From positions 195,228 through 259,227 of the forward strand of contig ML986594.1 of NCBI GenBank assembly GCA_010094045.1: a stretch of 64,000 nucleotides of DNA, in the 5' to 3' direction. Source of the DNA: Lojkania enalia. Its lineage: Eukaryota > Ascomycota > Dothideomycetes > Pleosporales. Below, one piece after another: positions 45,849-57,629 of the stretch; the stretch's first letter is position 1; each line of letters begins with the position of its first letter. The notes below the pieces were generated by a model. The model was not told the DNA's origin. It saw only the letters and a list, made by a program, of their open reading frames with translations, and made no database searches. Position numbers and translations under genes: made by a program.

Positions 45849-46882
45849 TCATGTCCTTGGGGACCCATGGCTTGTTTACCGCGGATTTGTAGCTACAAGG
45901 GACATTTTTCAAAGTATCTTCGCACGCCTACAACAAACCCTCAAAAGGTATAAGAAAGTAGTTGGGGTTGGTACTAGAATTATACTGAATCATTCTTCCT
46001 CTCTATCTTTTTACTTAAATGCCACGTTATCGTCCGATGCCTCCCTCCATGGGGTATTTCTTGAATACAATAAAGTCGAACTCGGACGATTCATTCTTCA
46101 TCTAGATTCCGCGGCATATTGTGTCTATTAGGGGCTCAAATGCATTAACTTTGAAAGATGAGAAATGAGAGCGAACGAATCGCCGGAAATTAGGCGTATT
46201 GTTTTGCGAACACGCTTGAAAGGTCTAGGTTGGTGGAGCGAGAAGGCAAAGTCAAAGACTATTCTAGAATCCCACACTGTAACAAGATAAATGGAGTCAA
46301 GCCCTATGCAGTTCCGCCCTCAGAAGGGGCTTTTTTTTTAAAAAAAAAAAAAAAATTTAACACTTTGGAATTTCACAATCAAATTACGGTACACTTACTA
46401 GTATAAGGATCATTGAGATGTAGATTCATGCCATATCTATGCTAACGTCTATACTGTATCATCTGCGTATCAAGTTCTTAATCCTTGTTCCGCCAGTTCT
46501 CCATACTTCTGCGTGAATTTACTCTATAAGGATGACCAACACCAATGACACATTCCCGGAGCCGAACACTTTTTTCGATTAATTAAATAGCCTCAGTCGT
46601 GCGACCTTGTTTCATGAGCATCCATGCCCGATTATTCATGATTGTCAATGTTCGGGACGCGCCCCACCAAGTACCCTCACCGACATCCCTAGAACTTAAA
46701 CCTCTAATTGTTCAGACTCCTTCAGTCAGCCCTAGCTATAGAGTATCGGTCCTAATACTTCCATCGATCTAAGCGTGTATTGATGCTTCTCACATAGCAC
46801 TTGTTGCTACACTCTTAAACCCTGCCTCTGCAGTTGCTCAGCTTCTTTCAGCCTCCCCGTGACCAAATCGTTCAGGCTAAGC
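45849..46882. other. Spacer between P450 and NLR pseudogene
   Basis: About 1 kb with no gene. It includes the T/A homopolymer junction at 46331. The right part may be the decayed 3' end of the pseudogene. Confidence 0.5.
46331..46358. repeat. T9A16T3 homopolymer junction
   Basis: Nine T, sixteen A and three T in a row, in non-coding DNA. Confidence 0.9.
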
Positions 46883-49683
46883 TTACCATAAGACTAGTGA
46901 GTTAGGGTAATCTTCCCCTAGATCTCTCCTACTTGTTTTTAAAGCTTTCATGTACAACTCCTCAGCTTCCTGATACCGTTTCTGCTGGCTTATCGAAGTC
47001 ATTAGCAAGTTCATTACTACAATCATTTCCTTACCTTCCTCACCAAACACTACCTTCTCTCTACCAAACGCAATCTTCATATTTACACCTTTTCCTTCAT
47101 GGAACTCGTTAGCATCTTGAAGCGAGCCTGCTCAAAGTAAAGTCAACATGGGTCATGTGTGGCCCGTAAAGTCTCTATCATTTCTTTTCTAAGCTCTCTG
47201 TAGCTCGTTTGGACTGCTTGTTGAAGCAGTCTTTCTACCTTGTCCCCATGTGATTTCATTTGAGCTATTTTCCTCACTTGGCGTATACTATGCAGTGTGT
47301 TGTTGTCATCTTCTTTGAAAAGGGTTGTGTCTCACCTTTAGTAACTTTGCAGACAATTTGTCCATATCGTCGAGGGCGATCTTGGTAAGTGCATAATTGG
47401 ACGCCTAGAAAAGTAACCGAGCCAAGTCATCCAAAGCATCTTTCCCTTCTAGTGGATGCTCTTATAACATCTTCATACGTAGGAACAACAACCTGCATTT
47501 AGCCCGGGTCTCAAAGTTGCCACTCGGAAATTCTCGATCTAGATTCGAGATTGACGTTTCTTTATATCTTTCTAGTTGTCCTTTGGCTTGTAGCTATTTC
47601 TAAGTTGCGAGCTAAACTAGTCTATGCATTTCGAACGTGGTAAGACCGGTGGTCATGTAAATGAGCGAGTAGTTTCTTAGCGTGAGGATATCTTCGTCTC
47701 TTCGTCATCTTCGTCTCTTCGTCATCTTCGTCTCTTCGTCATCTTCGTCTCTTCGTCATCTTCGTCTCTTCGTCTCTTCAGCCTCCTCTACATTTCGATG
47801 CCAGATTATTTCTTCAGGGATCTCTTGCCAATCAGAAAAGCTCATGAGAGATGATAGGTCAGTGACCGATGATCGGGTCCTCTGTATATATTCGAATGAT
47901 ATCTGCCGAGCGATGAGGATGGAGTTATTGGCTTCCCAATCCCTACTGTAAAGTATCAGAGCAAATGAGGAGCAAAAATTGTGTTAATTCATATCTATGG
48001 AAGATCAAGGCTATTTATACGGTCTGTCTTAGTATCACATATTATGAGGGCTAGTCTTTAATAAGGATCGCGCCATGCATATATCCTTACACCTATGAAT
48101 AGATCCTCCTTCATGCTCCAAAGGGCTTGTTTTCTTGTCGCTCATGTTGAAGATTGTTAAGTACTACTATACCAAACACCAGGGTCGGCTTTTTTTGGTA
48201 GGAGCGGCGGCCTGGACGATAGCAAGAGGCATGAACTCTAGCATAACAGCTAATTCACGGATTCCATCCTTGTCCAGCTCTTCGCCTAACTTCTTTTCTA
48301 AAACAATTTGAGCTCTTCCTTCATCCATTGGTTTGATAGCAATAATATTGCTATCTTCGACTAGTTTCAAAGTGACATCCCTTGTGCGAGTGATGGCAAG
48401 GATTTAGCCATTTCTGTTACGAGGCAAATACCTAGACACGTGATAAGAGATCTTGTTAGTGCTATTCTTTTGATATTTCTGATTGCTAGCCGTAGGTGGG
48501 AAAAGAACATTAGCATCATCGGCGTTGTCAATAACAAGTAGCCACTTCCCTTTCTGCTCGTCCTGAAGTCAATTGCGAGCCAGGCCAAACACGTCTGCTT
48601 AAGGGTCTGCCCGAACTGGACGCTTGGCTTACTCTGCGATGTCTCGATAACTTTACTTCAAGCGAGTAGGATTGCTAGCATGTACCCAGAAAACCTACGT
48701 CTCTCGTGAAAAGTGAATAGTTCGGTAATAGTATTTCACTGACAGATGGATTTTCCTTTATCTCAGTCAGATACGCTATTATTAATTGTCCATATTGCAC
48801 CTTCCTCCGGTCCCCTAAGCTTACTAGCACCGTGCGAGATCCTGGAAGAGAGTTTCTCGTTTATTTGATCTAACAATATTCCGCGATCGACAAAGTCTGG
48901 GCCAGGAGGAAATGGGACCGATGACGTAGGATTTAGGGGAGCCTTTGGTTGTTCTAAAACACTGTCAAACTATATTTCTATATTTTGGGGCTTATGGGAT
49001 TGGAGAGTTAAAGAATTTATCAATGGAGGCGTGGATAGAGTTATTCTCTTGCTTTCCCGTGATTTCCATCAGCTCCGGGGTCACCGAATTAATCTCCGAT
49101 GCTTGTGTCTCATAGGACCCCTGTTTTGCTTGGCTGGCTAGAAAGAGTTCTATAAGAGTGTCAACTAGTTCGGTAATATTATCAACCAGCTTTTTGAGAT
49201 ATTTCTTCTCATATAGCGCTCGTTTCACTTTCTGTCGTAACCATATGACATTTTGTCGCTCGATTGATGATTGTGTCATCTTCCGATGGAGACATACATA
49301 TATCGGTTCGAGATCGGTTTGAGGGTTGTGCAATGGCAGGCTGGGATTATCAGCCTTCCTTCAATTCTTGTATTTCTTCGAGACATCTTCGGCATCCGCG
49401 AACAGTTCAAGAATTTGATGGAGTAAAGCTTTTCCATGCTCGATGTCTTAGTGGTCCCAAGAATGTGTTGGGGAGTCTCTTCGTCCCGTATGCTTTGGAC
49501 TAACCTTAGAGAAGCGCTCCATCTCGAAAGCTAGAGTCTTGCGTTATCGAATTCTACCTGACTCGTCCGGAATAATTCTCCAACATTTCGACCTAGTTTG
49601 ATATATTCGAAGCACTCGACTGCACCGTTCAAGAGGCTGGAAAGAGAGACAACGCCGACGGCGAGGCCAGCAGCTTTCGCTAT
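46883..49683 (-). pseudogene. Decayed HeLo/NB-ARC/TPR (NLR-like) gene
   Basis: Three domains of a fungal NLR are readable in order on the minus strand, but the frame is broken many times. A HeLo-like N-terminal domain (about 49683-48992) has GLAVGVVSL and ECFEYIKLGR, with stops at 49531-49533 and 49361-49363 and one frameshift. The NB-ARC part (about 48900-48170) keeps FVDRG and a Walker B-like WLLVIDNADD. Its P-loop near 48800 has lost the GK[S/T] signature, there is another frameshift, and stops lie at 48653, 48629, 48599, 48569 and 48404. One TPR-like unit remains at 47080-46883 (RYQEAEELYMKALKTSRRDLG). The expected start codon at 49683-49681 reads ATA. Intact relatives sense non-self and trigger heterokaryon incompatibility or cell death through the HeLo domain. 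This copy cannot make the protein. Confidence 0.85.
47691..47775. repeat. 17-bp minisatellite, five units
   Basis: Five head-to-tail copies of TCTTCGTCTCTTCGTCA occupy exactly 85 bases; the last differs at its final base. Each unit is itself two TCTTCGTC-like halves. The period is not a multiple of three and the array lies inside the NLR pseudogene. Confidence 0.95.
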
Positions 49684-50572
49684 TATTTTATTTGAGCTAC
49701 GCGAGAGGACGAGGAGACCAATCGAAGAAACCAATGTGGAAGGAATCCAGATGGAACATCCTTGGCTGAGTATTCGAGCATCTATTATTGTGTCTGCCTG
49801 TTTGCAGTAGACATATCTGCGGGGTTCTCTGTAATGCTATAAATAGCTCCTCTCAGTCTCATAGTTGACAAGCAAGCAATCCTGCTGTTAAAGAATCCCA
49901 AGTCTGAATGTTGAACAAACAAGAATAGAAGCTCCAAGTCCACCATATACGCTAAAGGAAAACATCCGGGATGTCGCAAGCCATCCTTTTGCAAGCTTTC
50001 CCAATCAAGGTATTCGAGGGCTACAGTCCGCTCAGTCAATTGTACCAAGATCATCTTAAAGAGCCGTGCTATCAGTTAAAAACAATAATAACTTCTAAAT
50101 ACCATTCAATTCCGGCAATACTAGCGAGTAATTATGAAAAAATTGTTTAGACCCTATTGGGGATGCCTTAAGTTCGGCGAGTCAACGTAATTTCCTTATA
50201 GGAAGTCAGCAACATTCTAAAGATAGATTCCTGCTTCAGATGGCAATGCTTCTGGAGGTCTCTGCAATGAAACTAACTCGATGCTCTAGTGATACAGCTA
50301 CAGTGGTAAGAATTCAATTGACTAGCTGGACAGTGCTTATTAATCATGACCACAACTCGGCCTCCGCAACCTCCGGTCTTGCAAATCAATTATGACTACA
50401 TGCATCATGCAACCCAACCCTTGTATTACGCTACTTGGTTCTCCTCACTAAATATTCCCTGATAAGTAATCAAGCGGGGCGTACATATCAACGAACTTGA
50501 TCCTCCTCTCATCCCTTGCTAATTCCTCCTAATACTCTTCACGTACCATCTTCGCTACAATCTCCTTTCATA
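49684..50572. other. Spacer before the short-chain dehydrogenase
   Basis: About 890 bases. A minus-strand frame at 49785-50054 is open but resembles nothing. The last 300 bases probably hold the promoter of the dehydrogenase. Confidence 0.5.
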
Positions 50573-51433
50573 ATGGCATCCAAGCTAATCGCAATCGTCG
50601 CTGGTGTTGGATCCGGTACGGGGGCTGCTGTTGCCCGCAAGTTTGCGTCTAATTATCCTGTCGTGTTGCTCGCCAGAAACCCCGAGAACTACGAAGGCTT
50701 GGCAAAGGAAATCAACAGCAAAGGAGGTAAAGCAATTGGCATCAGTACAGATATCTCGGATTCCAAGAGTGTCAAGAACGCTGTAGCTATGATCAAGAAA
50801 GAGTTTGGCGAGAATGTAGGCGCTGCGGTAAGGCGTTCAAGCATTCGCTCCAACTTGCCCGGATCTGCATCCTAATTTAGACAGGCTGCCATCTTCAACG
50901 CTAGTGGGGGCTTCCTGAGGAAGCCTTTCCTCGAACTACCGGAAGACTTTTTTGCTGCTTCACTAAACGTCAGCGCCAACGGTGGCTTTCTGTTTTCTCA
51001 GGCAGCTCTCCCTTTGCTTCTCAAGGGCGTGGAGCTCAAGTCTGAACACCCCCCTTCCCTAATCTTCACAGGAGCTACAGCATCTGTTAAAGCTAATGCT
51101 AATATGGCTTCATTTGCGACTGGCAAATGGGCATTGAGGGCACTCAGCCAGTCTCTGGCGAAGGAGTTCGGGCCGCAAGGCGTGCATGTTGCTCATGCAA
51201 TCATTGATGGGGTCATCGATATCCCGAGAACGAGGGAATGGCTGAAGGATATGGGCCCTGAGGCCAAGTTATCTGCTGATGGGGTGAGTTTGCCTACACT
51301 GGAGTTTACACAAAGCTTGAAGTGGCCTGCTGACGGAAAGTAGATTGCGAATGACTACTGGTGGCTGCACACACAACCAAAGACAAATTTCACTTGGGAG
51401 ATTGATCTTAGGCCAGCTGTTGAGAAGTGGTAA
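50573..51433 (+). CDS. Short-chain dehydrogenase/reductase, catalytic Tyr replaced by Phe
   Basis: Exons are 50573-50827, 50885-51283 and 51344-51433, giving 247 residues with GT-AG introns of 57 and 60 bases. The Rossmann cofactor motif is AGVGSGTGAAVA near residues 9-20, and NASG near 90 replaces the usual NNAG. The active-site motif YxxxK reads F162-x3-K166 (SFATGK). The C-terminal part has HVAHAIIDGVID, typical for one SDR subgroup in which Phe at this place is not rare, as I recall. The protein is probably cytosolic; the reaction is unknown and a classical reductase activity is doubtful. Splicing is well supported, since each junction restores family sequence. Confidence 0.88.
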
Positions 51434-51803
51434 ATCAAATTTCTATGTAAATCAAGCGGTACGCTAGGGCACGACAAGGGATACCGATCCTCGGATGGAA
51501 ACTAGGAAGGAGCAAGCTAAGCTGTAGAGGCGCATCAAGTAGGCTTATGCAATGAATTCACTATCTTCCATGAGTTTTTTTATGCCAAGCTAGAAGCCAG
51601 AGGGGTATCGATAAGCCTCAGTGCTTTTGGTTCCGTGGTTTCACTTGGTCCATTCCAAGGATTGTCACGAAATAAACAGCTCAAATCTGGTACCACTCCT
51701 TGCATACAATGTCGAATTTAGTCCACAGGGCATTTATACGTCCAGCTGATGCTTATCTTTAACTTAGACGTCTGAGCCTCCTTTAAGCCTCTTGTCGTCC
51801 ACC
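51434..51803. other. Short spacer
   Basis: 370 bases between two plus-strand genes. It must hold the terminator of the dehydrogenase and the promoter of the Cys-rich gene. No defined element was seen. Confidence 0.5.
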
Positions 51804-52844
51804 ATGAAACTCCCTTTGTACTTATTCGGAGCGCTCCCGCCCGTCATATGCTCACCAACGCCGCCCAGAGCCCTTTCTGGATATGTCGAGGCTACTAATA
51901 GCTCTCCAATATGCTCACAACAACCTGAAAAGGCCCCGGGGACTATCGCCGTTTCACTCGCAGACAAAGCAGGCGAAAAATTTCAGCCCTTAGCTAACGA
52001 AGATTGCGGAATCCTCGCGTCATTTCCGATTTTTAATGGCTGCATTTATAAGGATTGTCGCAAATGTTCCTGCGATGTTCGCTGCGCTTTGCCTCAGCTG
52101 AATAGTGGTGAAGACATTGTCCAAATATTCTATGGGGAATTTGATGACGGAGACGATGATTTTCACGGGACCCAGAGCTTCGAAATCGGAATCCTGAAAT
52201 CAGAGCAAAATAACAACAGATCTTGGGCTCCGGAAGTCCAGAATAAAAATAAAGACTGCGAATATAATACAAATGGGTCTGACGATGGACACGACTCCGA
52301 ATCCAAAGATCCCGCCTTCAAGCCGTGGTGGTGGGACAGCTACATGACTCCCCAGGACCCCGGCGAACCGGCTGCCCTCACTGGTCCTCAACTCAAGAAT
52401 TTCGACCTCGATACTATACACCAGGCCACTGATGGAGAGAAAAACTCAACTTCGAACCTAATAACTTCTGGTTGCCCTCTAATGCCTTGTACTAGGGAAG
52501 GCAACGGGAGATGTGGTATAATGGCAGACTGTTTCCATGGATTCTGCAAATGCGCGTTAATGTCTTCCAAGGGCACAAAAGGGCCAATGGGAAAGAGTAC
52601 GAATATAATGCATAGTGATTCGGTTTTGGTGAATCCAGGGGTGGACTGTAGTGCAAAGTGCAAGGATTGGCTCTGTCCGGAGGTTTCGCAGAACATATCC
52701 ATGTGTTTTGAGGATCGGCGGATAGAGGGGAGAGAGAATGGTGATGATAATGCGCAAGCTGGTGTGCTGGGGATCGAAAATCAAAAACATGGGGCGATTC
52801 AGGTTCCTGGGTTAGACGTGAACCTAGGAGGACCAACTGCTTAG
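51804..52844 (+). CDS. Cysteine-rich, probably secreted protein of unknown function
   Basis: A single-exon frame of 346 residues starting at the ATG in ACCATGAAA. Residues 1-17 form a short hydrophobic start (MKLPLYLFGALPPVI) that may be a signal peptide, though it contains two prolines and ends early. The remaining part has 18 cysteines in clusters: residues 68-94 (six), 224-250 (C-x4-C-x7-C-x5-C-x4-C-x-C, slightly EGF-like) and 282-301 (four). Four or more N-glycosylation sites (for example NGS near 158 and NST near 214) and acidic stretches (DDGDDD) are visible. An even Cys number and secretion signs fit an extracellular disulfide-rich protein or candidate effector. I recognise no family. 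Confidence 0.6.
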   Translation: MKLPLYLFGALPPVICSPTPPRALSGYVEATNSSPICSQQPEKAPGTIAVSLADKAGEKFQPLANEDCGILASFPIFNGCIYKDCRKCSCDVRCALPQLNSGEDIVQIFYGEFDDGDDDFHGTQSFEIGILKSEQNNNRSWAPEVQNKNKDCEYNTNGSDDGHDSESKDPAFKPWWWDSYMTPQDPGEPAALTGPQLKNFDLDTIHQATDGEKNSTSNLITSGCPLMPCTREGNGRCGIMADCFHGFCKCALMSSKGTKGPMGKSTNIMHSDSVLVNPGVDCSAKCKDWLCPEVSQNISMCFEDRRIEGRENGDDNAQAGVLGIENQKHGAIQVPGLDVNLGGPTA

Positions 52845-53603
52845 GTGCGGGAGTTTTCTATTTGAATGGCAGTAGATGGGATGAGATATTCTTGAGCCCC
52901 TGAAGCAAACCGTGAGACATCGTAATGTTCATAGCACTATTATTTTCAATTTCCAATCTATCTGCGGTACTTCTATGTTTGTGTTCACCTCCCTGGGGAA
53001 AGATTAATCCCAATATATTCTTAGTACCTGAGAGTTGTATAATTGCCCATGCCGAAGGTCACTCATCTCGGTCTTTCTTTGATTGCTCATGAAAACGTAA
53101 GTTATGCAGAGCCATCACGCATGATACGTTTGAGCATATGTCTCTCCTCTCTATAATATAAAGCGGCGCAACATTCCGTGACTTTCTAGATAGCAGCTCA
53201 GTGACGAGGAGATTGCTTAGGTCACTCCAGCGACAAAAGTACCTCCATTCTCCTACATCCAGCCGCTTTTACCCTTGGCCACACGAGACAGACCGAGTTT
53301 ATGCTGTCCCATGATCTTTCCATATAAGCAACTCCGACTTTCCCCCACATAGCCCTATAACTTACTACTTGCCTTCAACTCTTAATCCCTACACCTTCTA
53401 TAACTTTCTTCTAGTACGTTTGGACCCGATAGACGTCTCAAGAACCACGTGAACGCTTCATACGGCCAGATTTTGCTAGAAATATCGCGATGTGAGTCTT
53501 GCACCAATTAAACCTGCCCTCTTTAAAATTTCTCCGTTCCTATTTCATCCCATTTCAATCCCCTATCTAGTTCCAACATTGACACCGTCCCCAGATATTG
53601 CTC
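52845..53603. other. Spacer with probable 5' UTR intron
   Basis: 760 bases before the Pro/Ser-rich gene. A good intron (GTGAGT at 53492 to CCCCAG at 53594) ends nine bases before that gene's ATG and is probably in its leader. The rest shows nothing definite. Confidence 0.5.
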
Positions 53604-55037
53604 ATGGCTGGAAATTCTCCTCGAGGGGACAAGGTTTCCTCAAACGGTAGTGAGGCCGGTCGGCATAGTCCTGGTCTTAGTTCGCCGTCCACTCCTCTGC
53701 GTCATGGAGGCCTCATCGGATGCCGTCACGATCCTCGCCTAGGAGCTATACCGCCGTCAGGAGGCCGTGGAGGTCTTGCTAGTAGTAGTCCTCGCCAAGG
53801 GTGAACTCCTCCGATCTTCAACTTGCTAGATTATACTGATAGATCAGGGCGTCCGGTCTTCCTCCGCCTGGGGCTAGCACTTCACCGCAGGTATTTGACT
53901 TTGAACGTGGCCCTGTGTAAGATTTCTTTCTTCCCTGGGCTATTTGAAGTATGCTGAAGATCAACAGACCTCCTTTCCACCTCCCAACCCTCGCGGAAGT
54001 GTAAGCTGCCTCTTTATAATCCTAACGAGATCGATAATGACTGCAAAGCAGCACGAGCCTCCTTCCGCAATTCTCGAGTGCTCCGTCCCAAGCTCCACGT
54101 CCTAACCAGCCTCCAGTGTAAGTCCCATATCCTAACCTCCCTTAAATATACTAACAATTAACCAGCGCAGATATACCGCCACCTCGCTCTTTGCATAGGA
54201 TCGGTAGGAGTGGACTAGCTGCTAGTCGCTATGCACTACCCTCTACCCGCCAACCGTTATTCGGCCAGGCACCAAGCCAAGGTCTAGGAGGTCTAGTTCA
54301 CGCTTCCCCGTAAGATACATTATATATAACTTACGGTTTCTACAGAACGCTAACAATCGTCCAGACCCGCTCCTGCTGTTGCTCGTCTAGCCGTACCTAG
54401 CCTCCCGCCAGGCTTCGCGTACGCCAATCCCAGAGCCCAGAAGGATGCTCTGGGTTGGCCAACGAACGAGTCAGCCATTGTCGCGATTGGTCCGACAATT
54501 GAACAGAGTAAGATTCAACAGTCGCTTCGGAACCGCCCTCCTCCACTGTGTATCCAATGCTCGTCTCCGTACCTAGTACGTTCGCCAGGTAGGCCTTTCG
54601 GTGGGGGGCCGGGAGCTACATCCAGTCCTCGAGGTCCACCAGCTGCCGGTCTATCTCTATTCGGCACCAGCCCATTCTCCCAAAGTAGCCCCCCTCCCAC
54701 TGGTCGTCGAGCTTCGCCATACCCCGACTTCAGCGGACCAAATACCAGCAGTTCGTATGGCCAAGTTTTATCAAGTAGTCCTCCCTCAAGCCAATGCGGT
54801 CCACTTAGTCCCGAGCAGCAGGCCGAGTACCGGAGAGATGCTAACGAAGCTCGACTGGCTTTGCACGAGGCCAGCGCCCGTGGAGGCGAGTGGTTGAAGA
54901 AAGAAATTAGCGAAGCTATGGCCGCGGGAATAATGGAGAGGCCTGAGGAGCGCAAGGGCGAAGATCCGTATAGCGCTCGTGGGCCCAGTCATGGTCGTCG
55001 TCGTAGTCGTAGTTATGGTCGCGGTGTAAGAAGGTAG
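53604..55037 (+). CDS. Pro/Ser/Gly-rich protein, six exons with five phase-2 introns
   Basis: Exons are 53604-53800, 53848-53916, 53968-54000, 54052-54117, 54166-54309 and 54365-55037, giving 393 residues. All five introns (47-55 bases) split the codon after its second base, so every internal exon (69, 33, 66 and 144 bases) is a multiple of three and can be skipped without a frameshift. The protein is low-complexity Pro/Ser/Gly/Arg for most of its length. A short charged helix lies near residues 330-370 (EYRRDANEARLALHEASARG), and the end is Arg/Ser-rich (RRRSRSYGRG). The long open last exon, reached only by this splicing, supports the model. No function or family is recognised. Confidence 0.7.
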
Positions 55038-55831
55038 GAGCTTCGAGCCGGGGAATCTAAGTTGAGCACTAGCTAGCTTGGTACTAGATAGGTATGAGAT
55101 GGGTGGGGTTTAATTGATGGCAGGGATATTGTCGAAGTATCAGATCGTCCAATCTTCCTGATATAGTGGAGAGTCCACTCACTAGCCAGCGTAAGGGTAG
55201 AGAATACACATCTGAAACTCACTTTATTCTCACCTTAGTACCAGACACTGTGTCGTATTCAGTTTTATCTAGCTTTTATATCTAAATAATGTTCTCTAAC
55301 TCCTTTACTCCTATTAACCTCACACGAAATAAGCAAGAACGTAATTTAAATCCTTCTCTAAAGCTAGTAGAGTGCTTAATACGACGAAAGGGTCTATCTT
55401 TCCTGCTTACGTTGTGGTAGGATATCAATATTTTTGCTTAATTCGAATTAAAGTTATCTAAGGCACTTATCAACCTTTAGAGTCCACCAGGTCAGCAAAG
55501 CTGCATTGACATAGGGTTATGAAACCAGCAAAACCACATATGCACAAGAACAAACAACCCAAAGTAAGAAGAAAGAATCCATTCATTAAGCCGATGCCTT
55601 AATGGATCGCAAGAATCGAACTGAGCTCGGTCGCAAAAGAAAGCAGAAGAAAAGAATCTAGGCCAAGCAAAAGCCCACTCGAGCCCGGTCTCACACGACC
55701 AAACCCAACAACCCTCATCCCCCGATACTCATTTCCGTGTCCATTGCTCATTTCCTCTCGTGACCCGTTAAAAAAACATCGTCTTCAAGCCTTTTCAAGG
55801 CCGCAAACCGGTTCCTTGTCGCAATCGGACG
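55038..55831. other. Convergent AT-rich spacer
   Basis: About 800 bases between two 3' ends. From about 55220 to 55480 it is AT-rich with no long frame, resembling decayed mobile DNA; no element can be named. Confidence 0.5.
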
Positions 55832-56923
55832 CTAGCCGACGCCTCCCACACCGTTGGTATCCATCGGGCTTCCTCCACCATTACCTGAAGCATTTGCTCG
55901 TCTCCTCCGACCTACGATTTTTTTCCGTCTATCAGCTTTGCCTTCCTGCACATCAACCATGTTCAGATCATCATCGTCTGGCCTATCGCCGTCCTCTTCT
56001 CGCTCCTCCCAGTACCTCCGCGTCTCATCTAGCTCCGTAATGTCGGCCGGACGCATTCGTAGCCACTTCATGCGAGGACCCGACCTAGCTCTCTCGCTAA
56101 CCCGGAAGCCGTAAATGCGGGGTTCGTAAATATTTCCGGGCCCAAGCCCCGGTGCGAGGTTATGTGGTGCTACGCCATTGATTGAGGTGATATGGGCGGG
56201 CGTTGCGTCTCTTCGGTTTTTGACCTCTTGTTGTGCGGCCTGTATCGCTAGGAGGGCATCGGCTGCGCCAGTAGAAGAATTCCGCGAGCCGCCAATATCG
56301 AGGTCACTAAAGGTCATAAAAAAGAGGGAGCCAAATGTTGTCCCAAAAAAAGCGCCATCCACCGTCTGAAAGCGCGAATTGGGCGGAGTATATACATCCA
56401 GGCAAGAAGGGCAGAATAATTTGACGGTATCGTGTCCTGGGCTATCATTCAGGCCTACAGGTAACACTTTGCAGGAGTTGCAGTAGACGCGCGGGCAAGT
56501 GCCGAAGTGCTGCAGCTCGTACTTCTCCGCCATTTGTTGGATTCCGGGTCGTGATGTGATATAACGTTGGTGTATTAGTCCATAGAGAAGTTCTGCTGAG
56601 CTTTCTATTACACTGAGATCCGATGCTATCCTGAGGTGTCTTCGATCGTTCGCTCTCCTATACCCGCTCGGTTTCTCATCTCCGAGTATTTCATCGTCGT
56701 CCTCATCTTCTTCCTCTTCCTCTTCCTCGTCCTCATCATCCTCAGGCTCAACATCCAGTATCATTTCAAGAGCCTCCTTATACATGGGTACTTGAGATTG
56801 GAGCCCAGTGAGATTGAAATCATCTTCAATAAAATCTTCCGATACCTCCGCAAAGTATTCATGGCCTAAAAGTCCGCAGAAGGACGATATCCAAGACTCA
56901 GTGACCTGGGAGGAGGACGACAT
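55832..56923 (-). CDS. CKB1: Casein kinase II regulatory (beta) subunit
   Basis: A 363-residue single-exon gene starting [20 protein letters not shown]. The beta subunit dimerises and ties together the CK2 holoenzyme, a nuclear and cytosolic Ser/Thr kinase. The zinc site is canonical: C143-x4-C148-x22-C171-x2-C174. A very acidic loop of Asp and Glu covers about residues 59-78. The PKSSRH-like dimer region is present as [19 protein letters not shown]. The C-terminal 130 residues, with basic [11 protein letters not shown] and Gly-rich tail, are longer than in animals, as usual in filamentous fungi. I favour CKB1 over CKB2, but that is not certain. Confidence 0.92.
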   Translation of the reverse strand: MSSSSQVTESWISSFCGLLGHEYFAEVSEDFIEDDFNLTGLQSQVPMYKEALEMILDVEPEDDEDEEEEEEEDEDDDEILGDEKPSGYRRANDRRHLRIASDLSVIESSAELLYGLIHQRYITSRPGIQQMAEKYELQHFGTCPRVYCNSCKVLPVGLNDSPGHDTVKLFCPSCLDVYTPPNSRFQTVDGAFFGTTFGSLFFMTFSDLDIGGSRNSSTGAADALLAIQAAQQEVKNRRDATPAHITSINGVAPHNLAPGLGPGNIYEPRIYGFRVSERARSGPRMKWLRMRPADITELDETRRYWEEREEDGDRPDDDDLNMVDVQEGKADRRKKIVGRRRRANASGNGGGSPMDTNGVGGVG

Positions 56924-57629
56924 GTCGACGGTGGTATTGTGACCTCAGTGTGATGCGCTGAGGCCGCTGGAGAGAGCCGGTCCGAGCACCTAATATCAAC
57001 GTATTGGTTGCGCGAGTGGAGAGAAACGGGAGTCTCGGACGGCGAAGCGAGTCGATTGTAGAACGACAAGGTCCACGAAGCCTCGAATTAGGGAGCCGGG
57101 AGCGCGCTCGTCGGGCGACGACCAGTAGCAAGGAGCGTCGGTGACCGCGGTCTCTGTGTATTTCAATGTCTAACACATGTGGACGTATCTAATGATCTGA
57201 TGTCTCGTGCAGGGTTGGGATCGTGGCGAAGGGTTTTGGCGGGGAGGTTTTAATTACTCTGTACGTGAAAGGACGGGCCGGGAAACTGTGATGACGCGGG
57301 AAGGGTGCACTTGGACAGTGGGTGAGGCAGTTTAGGAGGTCGGCATTGTCGCCAGGTCAGTAGTCTTGGACGTAGGTACGTTCATGCTTTGCGTATGTCG
57401 GGCGTTTTGTGGCAGCGACGTTTGTCGACAGAGCCGTGGCCGAGCCCCGCGGTGCGCACGTGATGCTTTTCTACTAGCGCGAAATTCCGTCGTGCCCAGG
57501 CTCAGGTCAGGGTCAGGGCCTCACAGAGACCTGGGCAATATGCTATCGGAAATCAAGATGCTTGATAAAACTTCACGAATTCTTCTGACTATCCAAAGGG
57601 ATCTTGAGATCACCACATTGCTTCTCAGC
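56924..57629. other. Spacer between CK2 beta and Zn2Cys6 gene
   Basis: 706 bases. They hold the promoter of the CK2 beta gene and the 3' end region of the Zn2Cys6 gene. No defined element was seen. Confidence 0.5.

Noticed and set aside
47691..47775. CRISPR-like direct repeats
   Set aside because: The units are contiguous without spacers and the genome is fungal; it is a minisatellite.
49785..50054. 89-codon minus-strand frame as upstream exon of the NLR gene
   Set aside because: It lies before the HeLo start and shows no HeLo or signal-like sequence; relation to the pseudogene could not be shown.
55570..55640. tRNA-like B-box (minus strand GTTCGATTC)
   Set aside because: No cloverleaf with a matching acceptor stem and A-box at the right distance could be formed.
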